From contig JAILJX010000054.1 in the NCBI GenBank assembly GCA_024694365.1, forward strand, positions 22,190-86,189: 64,000 bases of DNA, in the 5' to 3' direction. Under the pieces are notes generated by a model, which saw only the letters and a program-made list of their open reading frames with translations, was not told the origin of the DNA and searched no databases. Position numbers and translations under genes: made by a program. Origin of the DNA: Kiritimatiellia bacterium. Its GTDB lineage: Bacteria > Verrucomicrobiota > Kiritimatiellia > RFP12 > UBA1067. Positions 1 to 10,393 of this stretch are shown here, piece after piece. Each line of letters starts with the position of its first letter. Position 1 is the first letter of the stretch.

Positions 1-1
1 G

Positions 2-91
2 GCTCTCGTCATATCGCGCGGCACGATAACGACAGATCTGATAGCCCTGTACAAGGCCCTGGGCGGCGGGCTTGCCGGCGAGCGGGACTGA
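2..91 (+). CDS. C-terminal fragment of an outer-membrane efflux protein (TolC/NodT type)
   Basis: The window opens inside a reading frame that stops at the TGA at 89-91. Only 29 residues are visible. They end with DLIALYKALGGG, a tail typical of NodT/TolC-like outer-membrane factors that pair with RND or ABC efflux pumps. The body of the protein lies outside the window, so the family call rests on this short tail. A strong hairpin terminator follows at once, so this is the last gene of its transcription unit. Confidence 0.55.
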   Translation, partial: ALVISRGTITTDLIALYKALGGGLAGERD

Positions 92-114
92 TCGAGCCTT
101 GTCAGGTTGTGCTT

Positions 115-154
115 CCGTCCGCACCGTTCGTCCGGTGCGGACGGATTTGTTTTA
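115..154 (+). terminator. Rho-independent terminator after the efflux gene
   Basis: A perfect 12-bp stem, CCGTCCGCACCG (115-126) with CGGTGCGGACGG (133-144), closes a 6-nt loop and is followed by a T-rich tract ending in TTTTAT. It separates the efflux gene from the T3SS chaperone downstream. Confidence 0.85.
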
Positions 155-167
155 TATTTCCGCGTCG

Positions 168-232
168 CGCAATCTTTCGCCGAGGCTGGACAAGCTCGCG
201 TAAGCAGAACCGATTGAGATATGGTATAATAT
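168..232 (+). repeat. Promoter-bearing dispersed repeat, copy near the chaperone gene
   Basis: This stretch starts CGCAATCTTTCGCCGAGG and ends in GAGATATGGTATAATAT. It matches the 75-bp tandem unit at 54377-54555 with only a few substitutions (for example GCTGGACAAGCTC here, GTTGGACAAACTC there). Both places end with the same TATGGTATAAT -10 box driving the next gene, so the repeat acts as a portable promoter. Confidence 0.8.
221..230 (+). promoter_or_regulatory. Extended -10 promoter of the T3SS chaperone gene
   Basis: ATGGTATAAT is a perfect TATAAT with a TGn extension. It lies 29 nt before the ATG at 260, leaving a leader of about 23 nt that carries the ribosome site AAGGAAGGAG (241-250). 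No good -35 box sits 17 nt upstream, as expected for an extended -10 promoter. Confidence 0.75.
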
Positions 233-259
233 TCCGGACAAAGGAAGGAGTGTCTTGAA

Positions 260-720
260 ATGGATTTCAATGAATTGCTTGCGGAACTCGGCTCTGAGAT
301 TGGATTGGAAGAGATGGAGCCGGACTCAAACGGAATCGTCAGCCTGGATGTCGACGGCATGTCTGTGGTCATTGCCGCCGTTTCCGGTGGCGATGCGATT
401 GTCCTGCGCGGCGATGCCGGCGAGCCGCCTCCGGAGGCTGCCGATGCCGTCAGAAAGCTTATACTTGAAGGTGTGTTCGCCATGCACTCGTCTACAGGTT
501 GCTTTTTGCGGAGGACCCTGAGTCCGGCAGGTTCATGCTTGCAGACCGGCTCCCCGTTTGCGCGCTTACGGCACATGGCCTTGCGGAAAAACTTGAATCG
601 TTTGTGAACGCGCTTGAATCGTGGAGAAAGATAATATCTGACTTTCGCGGGTACGCCGAGACCCGTCCCGATGAGACTCCTCTGCCGGAGGCGATCGCCG
701 GCAACTTTTTGAGGGTCTGA
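260..720 (+). pseudogene. CesT/SycE-type T3SS chaperone gene interrupted by a -1 frameshift
   Basis: Small acidic class I chaperones of this family bind secreted effectors and deliver them to the T3SS. The first half is read from the ATG at 260 (MDFNELLAELGSEIGL...). The second half lies in another frame and contains LLFAEDPESG, FMLADRLPV and LESFVNALESWRKII, which is the usual CesT carboxy-terminal pattern. The frames change between about 482 and 500. Joined by a one-base correction they give about 153 residues, the normal family length. Read as it stands, the protein ends at 607 after 115 residues. The cause may be a real inactivating deletion, a sequencing error near the T5 run at 503-507, or, less likely, programmed slippage. 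The promoter and ribosome site upstream are intact. Confidence 0.7.
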
Positions 721-733
721 CCGCGTTCCCGGA

Positions 734-758
734 GTAACCTTTCCCTGATGCAGGTGCA
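734..758 (+). promoter_or_regulatory. Weak copy of the GTAAC-N13-GCGTGTA promoter motif
   Basis: GTAACCTTTC at 734-743 is identical to the upstream half of the site before sctE (22676). Thirteen bases after GTAAC comes AGGTGCA, which keeps the central GTG but is a poor match to GCGTGTA. The ATG of the 542-aa gene follows 41 nt later. This fits a weaker member of the T3SS-linked motif set. Confidence 0.45.
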
Positions 759-799
759 TACACGACGGATATAGAGCATAAAGTGAAGAGGAGAACGCC

Positions 800-2428
800 A
801 TGCCAGTAAACTTTTCAGCCTATGTTGACGCTGCCGTGCACTATGCCGCAACGCATACAAGTAGAGAAACGGACGGCAAAGCCGTCGGATTTCTGAATGG
901 ACGGCTTGTGACTGCTGGCCGGCCGGGCGAATGTGCTGTCCAAAATGCGTCGCGAACCGATTTTCTCGACTCTTTCGAGGCGGAGTTCGGTCCTGAACTT
1001 CGTGTCGAGGCCGAAAGAATGCTCGGGACCGGAGAGAATGCCGTTCCCCTCACCTCGCGCTTGATACTGAGCATCAATGAAATGGGGCGAGAACGCTCTC
1101 AAGGGACAGTGGCCAGCCGATTGAAAATGATAATCGCCAATGCTTCCCGCCGGGATACGGTTATGCTCTCGCAAGGGCAGCTCGAGGAGCTAAAGTGTAA
1201 ATATGCTCAGACCCCGCAGCTTATCGAGCTTTTTTCAGAAATAGCGCGAGTCCGCACTGAGGCGGAGGCGGCGTTTGCGGCGGTAGGGCAATACACGATT
1301 GCGGAACTTGCACGTGCCGTAGCGGATAGATCGCCGGTTGATCCTGCAAATCCAATCAGCGTCAAGAACCATGAAATCGCCGATACGATGCGCGCGGCGA
1401 TAGAACGGCAATCCGACCTTTCTCACAAGCTGAACCGCATATACAGAGCGTCAGGCGGTGCATTTGCGGATATCTTCCCTGCCATACAGCGGTGCGACAT
1501 GAGAGGGACGGAGCTTAACATGCTCATGAAGACCGCCGGGAAAATCGTTGAAAACGATGGAGAACGGGCTCGGAAGACCGTTTTTGAAGGCTTGCCTGAC
1601 ATTGCAGTCGAAATGCATGGAACGTCTGCGGCGCTTGACAGTCTGCAGGGTTATCTGCTTCCCGTTGCGAACGGATTCGATGCGCTCAAGCACGCGGCGG
1701 AGACCGGGAGCGCCGATTGGCGGAATCTGGAAATGCTCCGGAAGGACTTGGATGCCGCCGGCAAGGCTCTCGCCGGAGCGGCAGAGCAGGGCATACAGTA
1801 TCCTGGAACAGACTCCGTGTTCCGTCCCGACCCTGGACTTCTTGTCTCGCTTTCCAAACTCCTCGACGGCATACGCAACGACATTGCGGCTTTTACCGCA
1901 GAGTATGAACGCGCTTCGCGCCTGGCGTCGATTGAGGGCAAATGCCCCGATATGTCGGGAACGAGGCTTTTCTCCGTCTTTGGACAGAAAATCGTCGATA
2001 AAATAGCGGGAAAGGGCAAGGCGGCCGAGTTTGTGCAGTGTTTTGCTGCACTTAGAGCGATGCTTGTGACCATAATGATATCGCGAAGCCTCAGCATTTT
2101 CTGCAACATGAAAGCGGCGATAGACAAAATCATGTTCGAAAACCGGTCGCTTGCGGATGATGCGGCCGAACTTTCCAGAAATCTCAGGGCCATGCAGAGA
2201 ATCTTGCGTGGCGAGGATGAAAAGGATCCGAGACTTGCGGAGGTCGAGTCGAAGTTGAGGGAAACCATCGATTCTCTTGCGCCATCAGAACGCGATGAAC
2301 TAGAGAAAGAGCTTGAGGACGGCAAGGTTATCGAGGCGATTGATGAAATCGCCGCCATGAACGAGGCTTTGCTGGAGCAGACGGCCAAGCGACTTTCTGA
2401 CAGAATGTCCGTGCAGAAGATGCATTAA
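800..2428 (+). CDS. Uncharacterised 542-aa protein, candidate T3SS substrate
   Basis: I do not recognise a family. The protein has no signal peptide and is mostly helical and polar, with one hydrophobic stretch around residues 410-440 (LRAMLVTIMISRSLSIF) and a charged, Glu/Lys-rich coiled-coil-like end (SKLRETIDSLAPSERDELEK). It follows a CesT-type chaperone gene and precedes two EspA-like proteins, which is the usual place for an effector or translocator. A weak copy of the motif found before the translocon genes lies upstream. The start ATG has the ribosome site AAGAGGAGA. A role as secreted effector is inference from position only. Confidence 0.6.
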   Translation: MPVNFSAYVDAAVHYAATHTSRETDGKAVGFLNGRLVTAGRPGECAVQNASRTDFLDSFEAEFGPELRVEAERMLGTGENAVPLTSRLILSINEMGRERSQGTVASRLKMIIANASRRDTVMLSQGQLEELKCKYAQTPQLIELFSEIARVRTEAEAAFAAVGQYTIAELARAVADRSPVDPANPISVKNHEIADTMRAAIERQSDLSHKLNRIYRASGGAFADIFPAIQRCDMRGTELNMLMKTAGKIVENDGERARKTVFEGLPDIAVEMHGTSAALDSLQGYLLPVANGFDALKHAAETGSADWRNLEMLRKDLDAAGKALAGAAEQGIQYPGTDSVFRPDPGLLVSLSKLLDGIRNDIAAFTAEYERASRLASIEGKCPDMSGTRLFSVFGQKIVDKIAGKGKAAEFVQCFAALRAMLVTIMISRSLSIFCNMKAAIDKIMFENRSLADDAAELSRNLRAMQRILRGEDEKDPRLAEVESKLRETIDSLAPSERDELEKELEDGKVIEAIDEIAAMNEALLEQTAKRLSDRMSVQKMH

Positions 2429-2430
2429 AA

Positions 2431-2440
2431 ATGGTATAAT
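2431..2440 (+). promoter_or_regulatory. Extended -10 promoter for the EspA-like pair
   Basis: ATGGTATAAT just after the preceding stop codon. The leader to the ATG at 2466 is about 20 nt. It contains a small hairpin, TCCCG (2445-2449) with CGGGA (2455-2459), that overlaps the ribosome site GGGAGAAG. Confidence 0.7.
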
Positions 2441-2465
2441 AGCATCCCGAAAGCCGGGAGAAGCC

Positions 2466-2975
2466 ATGTCTATAGAAAAAACCGAGATTGCGGTCAACCG
2501 CTACGCTCCGTCGGGGGCGGAGTCGATAAGCCTCTATTCAAATGGTCTGGCGTCCGGCCTTTCGCTCGGTCAGCTCATCGCTTCAACCTGCCTCAGGACC
2601 GCTGCGGCGCTCGAGGCGCAGAGCATCGTCAAAATGAACATCGTATCAAAGGGTTCCGCGACTCTCGACGAAGCCTCCACTTGGCTTGAACGCCTTGCCG
2701 CAGGCCGTGCGAACTGGTCGCTTGCGAGGGCCTTCCTTACGGGAACCATGGGCATCGCCGCGAGCGACCTTCCCTCCAGCGTAGACTCCTATGACGACAG
2801 GATGGCCGCAATCGCGGCGCTTAAGTCCAAGATGGATCTTCTCGCCCAGCAGCAGCAGCAGGACGTGATCGATCTGCAGACGGCGGTCAACCGCCGCGAT
2901 GTAGCCTATTCCACGTCGTCCAACACCATACGCGCGCTCGGAGTCTCAATGAATTCGAACGCAGCCAACTTCTGA
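2466..2975 (+). CDS. EspA/SseB-like T3SS secreted protein, paralogue 1
   Basis: A 169-residue protein without signal peptide. Residues 32-58 (LSLGQLIASTCLRTAAALEA) align with the next gene (LSIGQLVMALCLQRAAELEE). The carboxy end, QDVIDLQTAVNRRDVAYSTS, shares the pattern D-(x3)-LQ-(x3)-N/K/R-RD-x-(A/S)-Y with three other proteins in this window (2989, 25694, 26280). Short proteins with a conserved helical end that line up beside chaperones and translocators resemble the EspA/SseB filament family or related tip and rod proteins. The family name is tentative. The paralogy is visible directly. It probably forms a two-gene unit with the next gene, 13 nt downstream. Confidence 0.5.
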   Translation: MSIEKTEIAVNRYAPSGAESISLYSNGLASGLSLGQLIASTCLRTAAALEAQSIVKMNIVSKGSATLDEASTWLERLAAGRANWSLARAFLTGTMGIAASDLPSSVDSYDDRMAAIAALKSKMDLLAQQQQQDVIDLQTAVNRRDVAYSTSSNTIRALGVSMNSNAANF

Positions 2976-2988
2976 AAGGAACGGTACG

Positions 2989-3555
2989 ATGTCATCTTCC
3001 ATAGAAACGGTAGGATTCGATTTGTCTCTGGTGGACGACGAAGGTTTCAACCTTCGCGCGAACACGTACACGGTTCCGGGCGTGGAGAACGCGGACGGCT
3101 CCTTGAGGGAGCTGTCCATAGGCCAGCTCGTGATGGCGCTGTGTTTGCAGCGCGCAGCCGAACTGGAGGAGAGCGTAATCGGCCTGATGAACACCATGGA
3201 CCTCACTTCGGCCCAGCTTGCCGCGCTTACCGAAATCGAGCAGAAGATCGTCGACACGACGAGCGGGACGATTTCCCTTACCGGCAACTCCGTGACCGTG
3301 AACGGCAAGACGTACACCTACGCCGCGTTTTTCGACAGTCTTGGCATTTCGTATTCATCCACAGACGTCAATGCCGACAGTTCCGATCTGATCAATGCGA
3401 TCGAATCGCAGATGGATTCGATGAACTCTTTCAGTCAGCAGTCGATGATCGAACTCCAGTCGTTCACCAACAAGCGCGACCAGAGCTATGACATGATCTC
3501 CAACATACTCAAGAGCCTTTACAACCAGCTCAGCGGCAACGTAAACAATCTGTAG
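2989..3555 (+). CDS. EspA/SseB-like T3SS secreted protein, paralogue 2
   Basis: A 188-residue protein with the same layout as the gene before it: a shared amino-terminal helix (LSIGQLVMALCLQRAAELEE), a variable Ser/Thr-rich middle (TTSGTISLTGNSVTVNG) and a conserved carboxy-terminal helix (QSMIELQSFTNKRDQSYDMI). The end, LYNQLSGNVNNL, is what one expects of a polymerising T3SS subunit whose last helix packs inside the fibre. It has its own ribosome site (GAAAGGAACGG). The variable middle would be the exposed part if this is a filament protein. Family assignment to EspA/SseB is inference; membership in a four-member local family is seen in the sequence. Confidence 0.5.
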   Translation: MSSSIETVGFDLSLVDDEGFNLRANTYTVPGVENADGSLRELSIGQLVMALCLQRAAELEESVIGLMNTMDLTSAQLAALTEIEQKIVDTTSGTISLTGNSVTVNGKTYTYAAFFDSLGISYSSTDVNADSSDLINAIESQMDSMNSFSQQSMIELQSFTNKRDQSYDMISNILKSLYNQLSGNVNNL

Positions 3556-3564
3556 GGGGGCTTT

Positions 3565-6729
<3,165 letters not shown>

Positions 6730-6747
6730 CAAGAGGGGACATAAGCA

Positions 6748-8157
6748 ATGGCCGAGAATACGCATATAGCACTGCCGCTGAAATATCGTCCGATGACATT
6801 TGAAGATGTCGTCGGACAGGAACACGTGGTGCGAACTCTGCGCCATGCCATAGAGGCCAAGCGCATCGCGAATGCATATCTTTTCATCGGTCCCCGCGGC
6901 ATCGGGAAGACTACCCTCTCCAGAATATTCGCAAAAGCGCTGAACTGCCTCTCGCCCAATGGCGTCGAGCCCTGCGGCAAGTGTCTCAACTGCACCGAAA
7001 TCGCGGCGGGCCGTTCGCTGGATGTCACCGAGCTCGACGCTGCCAGCCACAACAAGGTGGAAGACGTGAAGCCCATCATAGATGCGGCACCGTTCAAGCC
7101 TGCCGCTTCGCCATACAAGATTTTCATCATCGATGAATGCCACATGCTTTCAAACGCGGCATGGAACGCGCTTTTGAAGACGCTTGAAGAGCCGCCGCCC
7201 CACGTAAGGTTCATATTCGCGACCACGGAGGGGGACAAGGTACTGCCGACGATCATCTCCAGGTGCCAGCGCTTCGATCTTCGCCGCATTCAGACGAACG
7301 ACATCGTAGCGCGCCTTCAGCACGTGTGCAGGGCAGAAGGCGTCAAGGCGGAGGATGATGCGCTCCTGGCGATAGCCCGCGGAGCAGAGGGCGGCATGCG
7401 CGACGCGCTTTCGTCCCTCGATCAGCTTATATCTTTCAAGGGCGACACCGTCACCGAGGATGATGCCCTTGGCGTGTTTGGCCTGGTCTCCCGCAGCGCC
7501 CTTGAGAATCTTGCCGGGGCGATCCTGAACGGTGACGTCGCCGGGATACTGAAGTCGATCGAAATGTTCGATTCCGCCGGGAAGAACATGCGCCGGCTTT
7601 CCGGAGAGCTCTTGACGCACTTCCGCAACCTTGTCGTAGTGCAGGCGCTCGGGACGGAGTCGAAATCGATCGCCGCCACCCCCGACCAGATAAAAGTCCT
7701 CGCCGAACAGTCGAAGGGGATAGACCCCGGACGCGTTTTCAGGATTTGCGACCAGCTCGCGGAGATGGAGGACAAGCTCAGATACGTTCTTAGCGTGCGC
7801 ACTCTGATCGAGATGACTCTCATCCGCGCCTCAAGGATAGCGACGACAGCGACGGTGGAGGAGTTGATGAAAGCGGTAAGGCAATTGAAGGAGTCCGGCG
7901 GCGCCAATGAAGATGTCCCCGCCCCTGCGTTCGCCGCACAGCGTCCTGTCCCCCGGCGCCAGCCTGCGCCACCAGATGCCACGCCTCCTCCGGCGCCGCA
8001 GCATCCCCGCCCGGAGCCTTCTCCGGCCGACCCGCCTGCGCCTGCGCGCGGCAAGGCCTTCGCTTCCCGGAGTGAACTTCTTGACGACCCCAAGCTGAAC
8101 GCCATTCTGGCCGCGGTTCCGGGGGCATCGGTGACCGACATAAAGGAAAGGAACTGA
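6748..8157 (+). CDS. dnaX: DNA polymerase III subunit gamma/tau
   Basis: The clamp-loader motor of the replisome, an AAA+ ATPase that opens the sliding clamp. Seen: Walker A GPRGIGKT (residues 49-55), the four zinc cysteines at 67, 76, 79 and 82 (PCGKCLNC), Walker B IIDECH (127-132), the sensor FATTE, and the SRC arginine-finger motif (171-173). Residues about 385-440 are a Pro/Ala-rich linker as in tau proteins. At 469 residues it is shorter than E. coli tau, and the polymerase-binding end appears reduced. The start ATG has the ribosome site AGAGGGG. It heads a tight group with nfeD, stomatin and comF. Confidence 0.95.
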   Translation: MAENTHIALPLKYRPMTFEDVVGQEHVVRTLRHAIEAKRIANAYLFIGPRGIGKTTLSRIFAKALNCLSPNGVEPCGKCLNCTEIAAGRSLDVTELDAASHNKVEDVKPIIDAAPFKPAASPYKIFIIDECHMLSNAAWNALLKTLEEPPPHVRFIFATTEGDKVLPTIISRCQRFDLRRIQTNDIVARLQHVCRAEGVKAEDDALLAIARGAEGGMRDALSSLDQLISFKGDTVTEDDALGVFGLVSRSALENLAGAILNGDVAGILKSIEMFDSAGKNMRRLSGELLTHFRNLVVVQALGTESKSIAATPDQIKVLAEQSKGIDPGRVFRICDQLAEMEDKLRYVLSVRTLIEMTLIRASRIATTATVEELMKAVRQLKESGGANEDVPAPAFAAQRPVPRRQPAPPDATPPPAPQHPRPEPSPADPPAPARGKAFASRSELLDDPKLNAILAAVPGASVTDIKERN

Positions 8158-8158
8158 C

Positions 8159-8608
8159 ATGGATATGTTCAGCTGCGCATGGCTGTGGATGTACGCGGGA
8201 GCGATTCTGATGCTCCTCGAGCTTGCTACGCCGGGGTTCGTGATGTTTTTCTTCGGACTCTCCGCCGCGACCGTGGGACTGTGCCGCTTTGCATTCGGCG
8301 GAGCGCTCGGAGCCACATGGCAGATCGTCCTGTTTTCCGCGTTCTCGATCCTGTATCTTGCCGTTCTCAGGCGCTGGCTGAAGAGAATTTTCAGGGGCGA
8401 TGTCACCACCGCCCAGACGGATTTCAACAACGACTATCTCGGACGCACCGGCAGGGTGACGGAGGCAATAGCGCCGCCGCTCACAGGGCGGGTGGAGATA
8501 GGCGACGCGGAATGGACCGCGGAATCGGACGTCCCCCTCGCTCCGGGTGCGACGGTTAAAGTGGTGTCTCAAAACAACCTGACAATGAAAGTGGAGGAAA
8601 TGAAATGA
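8159..8608 (+). CDS. NfeD-family membrane protein (short form)
   Basis: A 149-residue membrane protein. Three hydrophobic segments fill residues 5-70 (MYAGAILMLLELATPGFVMF; IVLFSAFSILYLAVL), and an OB-fold-like beta domain follows (GRTGRVTEAIAPPLTGRVEI...AEWTAESD). NfeD proteins of this short type work with SPFH/stomatin partners in membrane microdomain upkeep. That partner is the next gene, overlapping by four bases (ATGA), so the two are translationally coupled. It begins 1 nt after dnaX ends. Confidence 0.88.
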   Translation: MDMFSCAWLWMYAGAILMLLELATPGFVMFFFGLSAATVGLCRFAFGGALGATWQIVLFSAFSILYLAVLRRWLKRIFRGDVTTAQTDFNNDYLGRTGRVTEAIAPPLTGRVEIGDAEWTAESDVPLAPGATVKVVSQNNLTMKVEEMK

Positions 8609-9561
8609 ACATGATCGGTGCAATGTTGGCCATGGACGGGGGAGACCTCGGTCTCATATTCGCGGCCATAGTGGCGGTAGTCGTCCTTGTGGCGATAGTG
8701 AAAACGGCGGTTATAGTGCCGCAGAAAACGGCCTTCATAGTCGAGCGGCTGGGGAAATACCGTTGCACGCTTGATGCCGGCTTTCATATACTCGTTCCGT
8801 TCTTCGACAGGATCGCCTACAAGCACACCCTGAAGGAGCAGGCGATAGACGTCCCCCCGCAGGAGTGCATCACGAAGGATAACATTGCCGTCTCAGTGGA
8901 CGGAATCCTCTACATGCAGGTCATGGATCCCGCGAAGGCCAGCTATGGAATCGGCAACTACCTTTTCGCCACGACCCAGCTTGCGCAGACTACGATGCGA
9001 TCCGAAATGGGCAAACTCGATCTGGACCGCTCTTTCGAGGAGCGCACTATGATAAATTCCGCCATCGTCACCGCCGTAGACAAGGCGAGCGACCCCTGGG
9101 GCATCAAGGTGACGCGATACGAGATCAAGAACATCACGCCTCCTCGCACGATCCGCGATGCCATGGAGAAGCAGATGCGCGCAGAGCGCGAGAAACGGGC
9201 GATGATTGCGGAGTCCGAGGGCGAGAGGCAGGCGAAGATCAACCGTGCCGAGGGCGAAAGACAGGAGGCGATCGCCCTGTCCGAAGGCGAGAGGATGAGG
9301 AAAATCAACGAGGCCGAGGGCAAGGCCAAGGAGATTCTCCTTGTCGCCGAGGCCCAGGCGACGGGCATCCGCAAGGTCGCCGAGGCTCTCGGGGAGAAGG
9401 GCGGTCTGGAGTCGGTCAACATGCAGCTTGCGCAGCAGTACATAAACCAGTTCGGCAATCTCGCCAAGGCGAACAACACGATGATCCTGCCGTCGAATCT
9501 CGCGGACGTTGCGGGCGTAATAAAGGCCTGCACAAGCGTGGTCAAGAAAATCGAGTCTTGA
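8605..9561 (+). CDS. SPFH/stomatin-like protein (QmcA type)
   Basis: A 318-residue band-7 protein. One amino-terminal membrane segment (about 15-37, LGLIFAAIVAVVVLVAIV) is followed by the SPFH domain (QKTAFIVERLGKYRCTLDAG; RYEIKNITPPRTIRDAMEKQ) and a long Glu/Ala/Lys coiled coil with repeated AEGERQ units (about 195-255). Such proteins oligomerise on the inner membrane and organise proteases or lipid domains. Pairing with the nfeD gene upstream, start overlapping its stop, is the conserved arrangement for this family. The downstream comF overlaps by four bases. Confidence 0.92.
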   Translation: MNMIGAMLAMDGGDLGLIFAAIVAVVVLVAIVKTAVIVPQKTAFIVERLGKYRCTLDAGFHILVPFFDRIAYKHTLKEQAIDVPPQECITKDNIAVSVDGILYMQVMDPAKASYGIGNYLFATTQLAQTTMRSEMGKLDLDRSFEERTMINSAIVTAVDKASDPWGIKVTRYEIKNITPPRTIRDAMEKQMRAEREKRAMIAESEGERQAKINRAEGERQEAIALSEGERMRKINEAEGKAKEILLVAEAQATGIRKVAEALGEKGGLESVNMQLAQQYINQFGNLAKANNTMILPSNLADVAGVIKACTSVVKKIES

Positions 9562-10274
9562 CCGATGCCATTCTAGATGCGTTGTGGCCGCGCCGTTGTG
9601 CGGTATGTGGACGCCCGGCCGACAGGCCCGGGCGTCACGTCTGTTCGGCATGCCTGATGCGGATTCCGTTCATCCCGCCAATCGGGTGCTGCTCAAGATG
9701 CGGACGCGCCATAGAAGGTCACGAGGGCGAATATCTCTGCCTGGACTGCGAGCGGAACAAGCCTTTTTTCGACAGGGCGGCAAGTGCGTTCCGCTTTGAG
9801 GGCGCTGCGCGAGAGCTCCTTCTCGGATACAAGTTCAACGCGCACCTTTGGCTCAAGGACGATCTTTCGGACTGGCTGGAGGCATGCATAAGGGCTCATT
9901 TTGCGGCGCCATCCGTGGATTTGATACTCCCGATGCCCCTTACCCTTTTTCATCGCATCGACCGCGGCTACAACCAGAGCGCCTATCTGGCCGAAGAGGT
10001 AGCCCGGCGCATCGGCAGAAAGTGTCGCGATGACATACTCAAGAGGACGGGCCGCCCGAAGCGTCAGGCGGGACTGGACGAGGAGGAGCGGCGGCAGAAC
10101 GTGAAGGGCACTATCGCGGTAAGGCGTCCGGAATTCGTCCGCGGGCGCACAATCCTTCTCATAGACGACGTCATGACGACGGGCTCCACCCTATCCGAGG
10201 CTGCGCGCGTACTCAAGCTTGCAGGAGCCTGGCGCATTTGGTGCGCTACGCTGGCGAGAAGCATCCGTTCGTGA
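9558..10274 (+). CDS. comF: ComF-family phosphoribosyltransferase-like protein
   Basis: A 238-residue ComF/GntX-type protein. The amino end holds paired zinc-finger cysteines (CAVCGRPA, CSAC, CSRCG, CLDC at about 14-63). The carboxy end is a PRTase fold with the PRPP-binding loop ILLIDDVMTTGSTLSEAA (about 194-211). Relatives act in DNA uptake or DNA repair; which role applies here cannot be told. The start is taken as TTG at 9558, overlapping the stomatin stop, because no ATG lies before the first zinc finger. Confidence 0.88.
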   Translation: MTDAILDALWPRRCAVCGRPADRPGRHVCSACLMRIPFIPPIGCCSRCGRAIEGHEGEYLCLDCERNKPFFDRAASAFRFEGAARELLLGYKFNAHLWLKDDLSDWLEACIRAHFAAPSVDLILPMPLTLFHRIDRGYNQSAYLAEEVARRIGRKCRDDILKRTGRPKRQAGLDEEERRQNVKGTIAVRRPEFVRGRTILLIDDVMTTGSTLSEAARVLKLAGAWRIWCATLARSIRS

Positions 10275-10333
10275 TTTTCCACCGCGTTTCCCTTTCGATC
10301 GCAGGCCCTTTACCGACTCACCCTATGGGGTAC

Positions 10334-10362
10334 TTGCGGAATCTGCGCGGTTTAGGTATAAT
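10334..10362 (+). promoter_or_regulatory. Sigma-70 promoter of the citrate synthase gene
   Basis: TTGCGG (10334-10339), a 17-nt spacer and TATAAT (10357-10362). The leader to the ATG at 10394 is about 25 nt and holds the ribosome site AGGAGA. TTGCGN is also the -35 sequence of the fadL-like, permease and infC promoters in this window. Confidence 0.8.
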
Positions 10363-10393
10363 ACGACGTTTTTGAAAGACCAGGAGAAGATAG

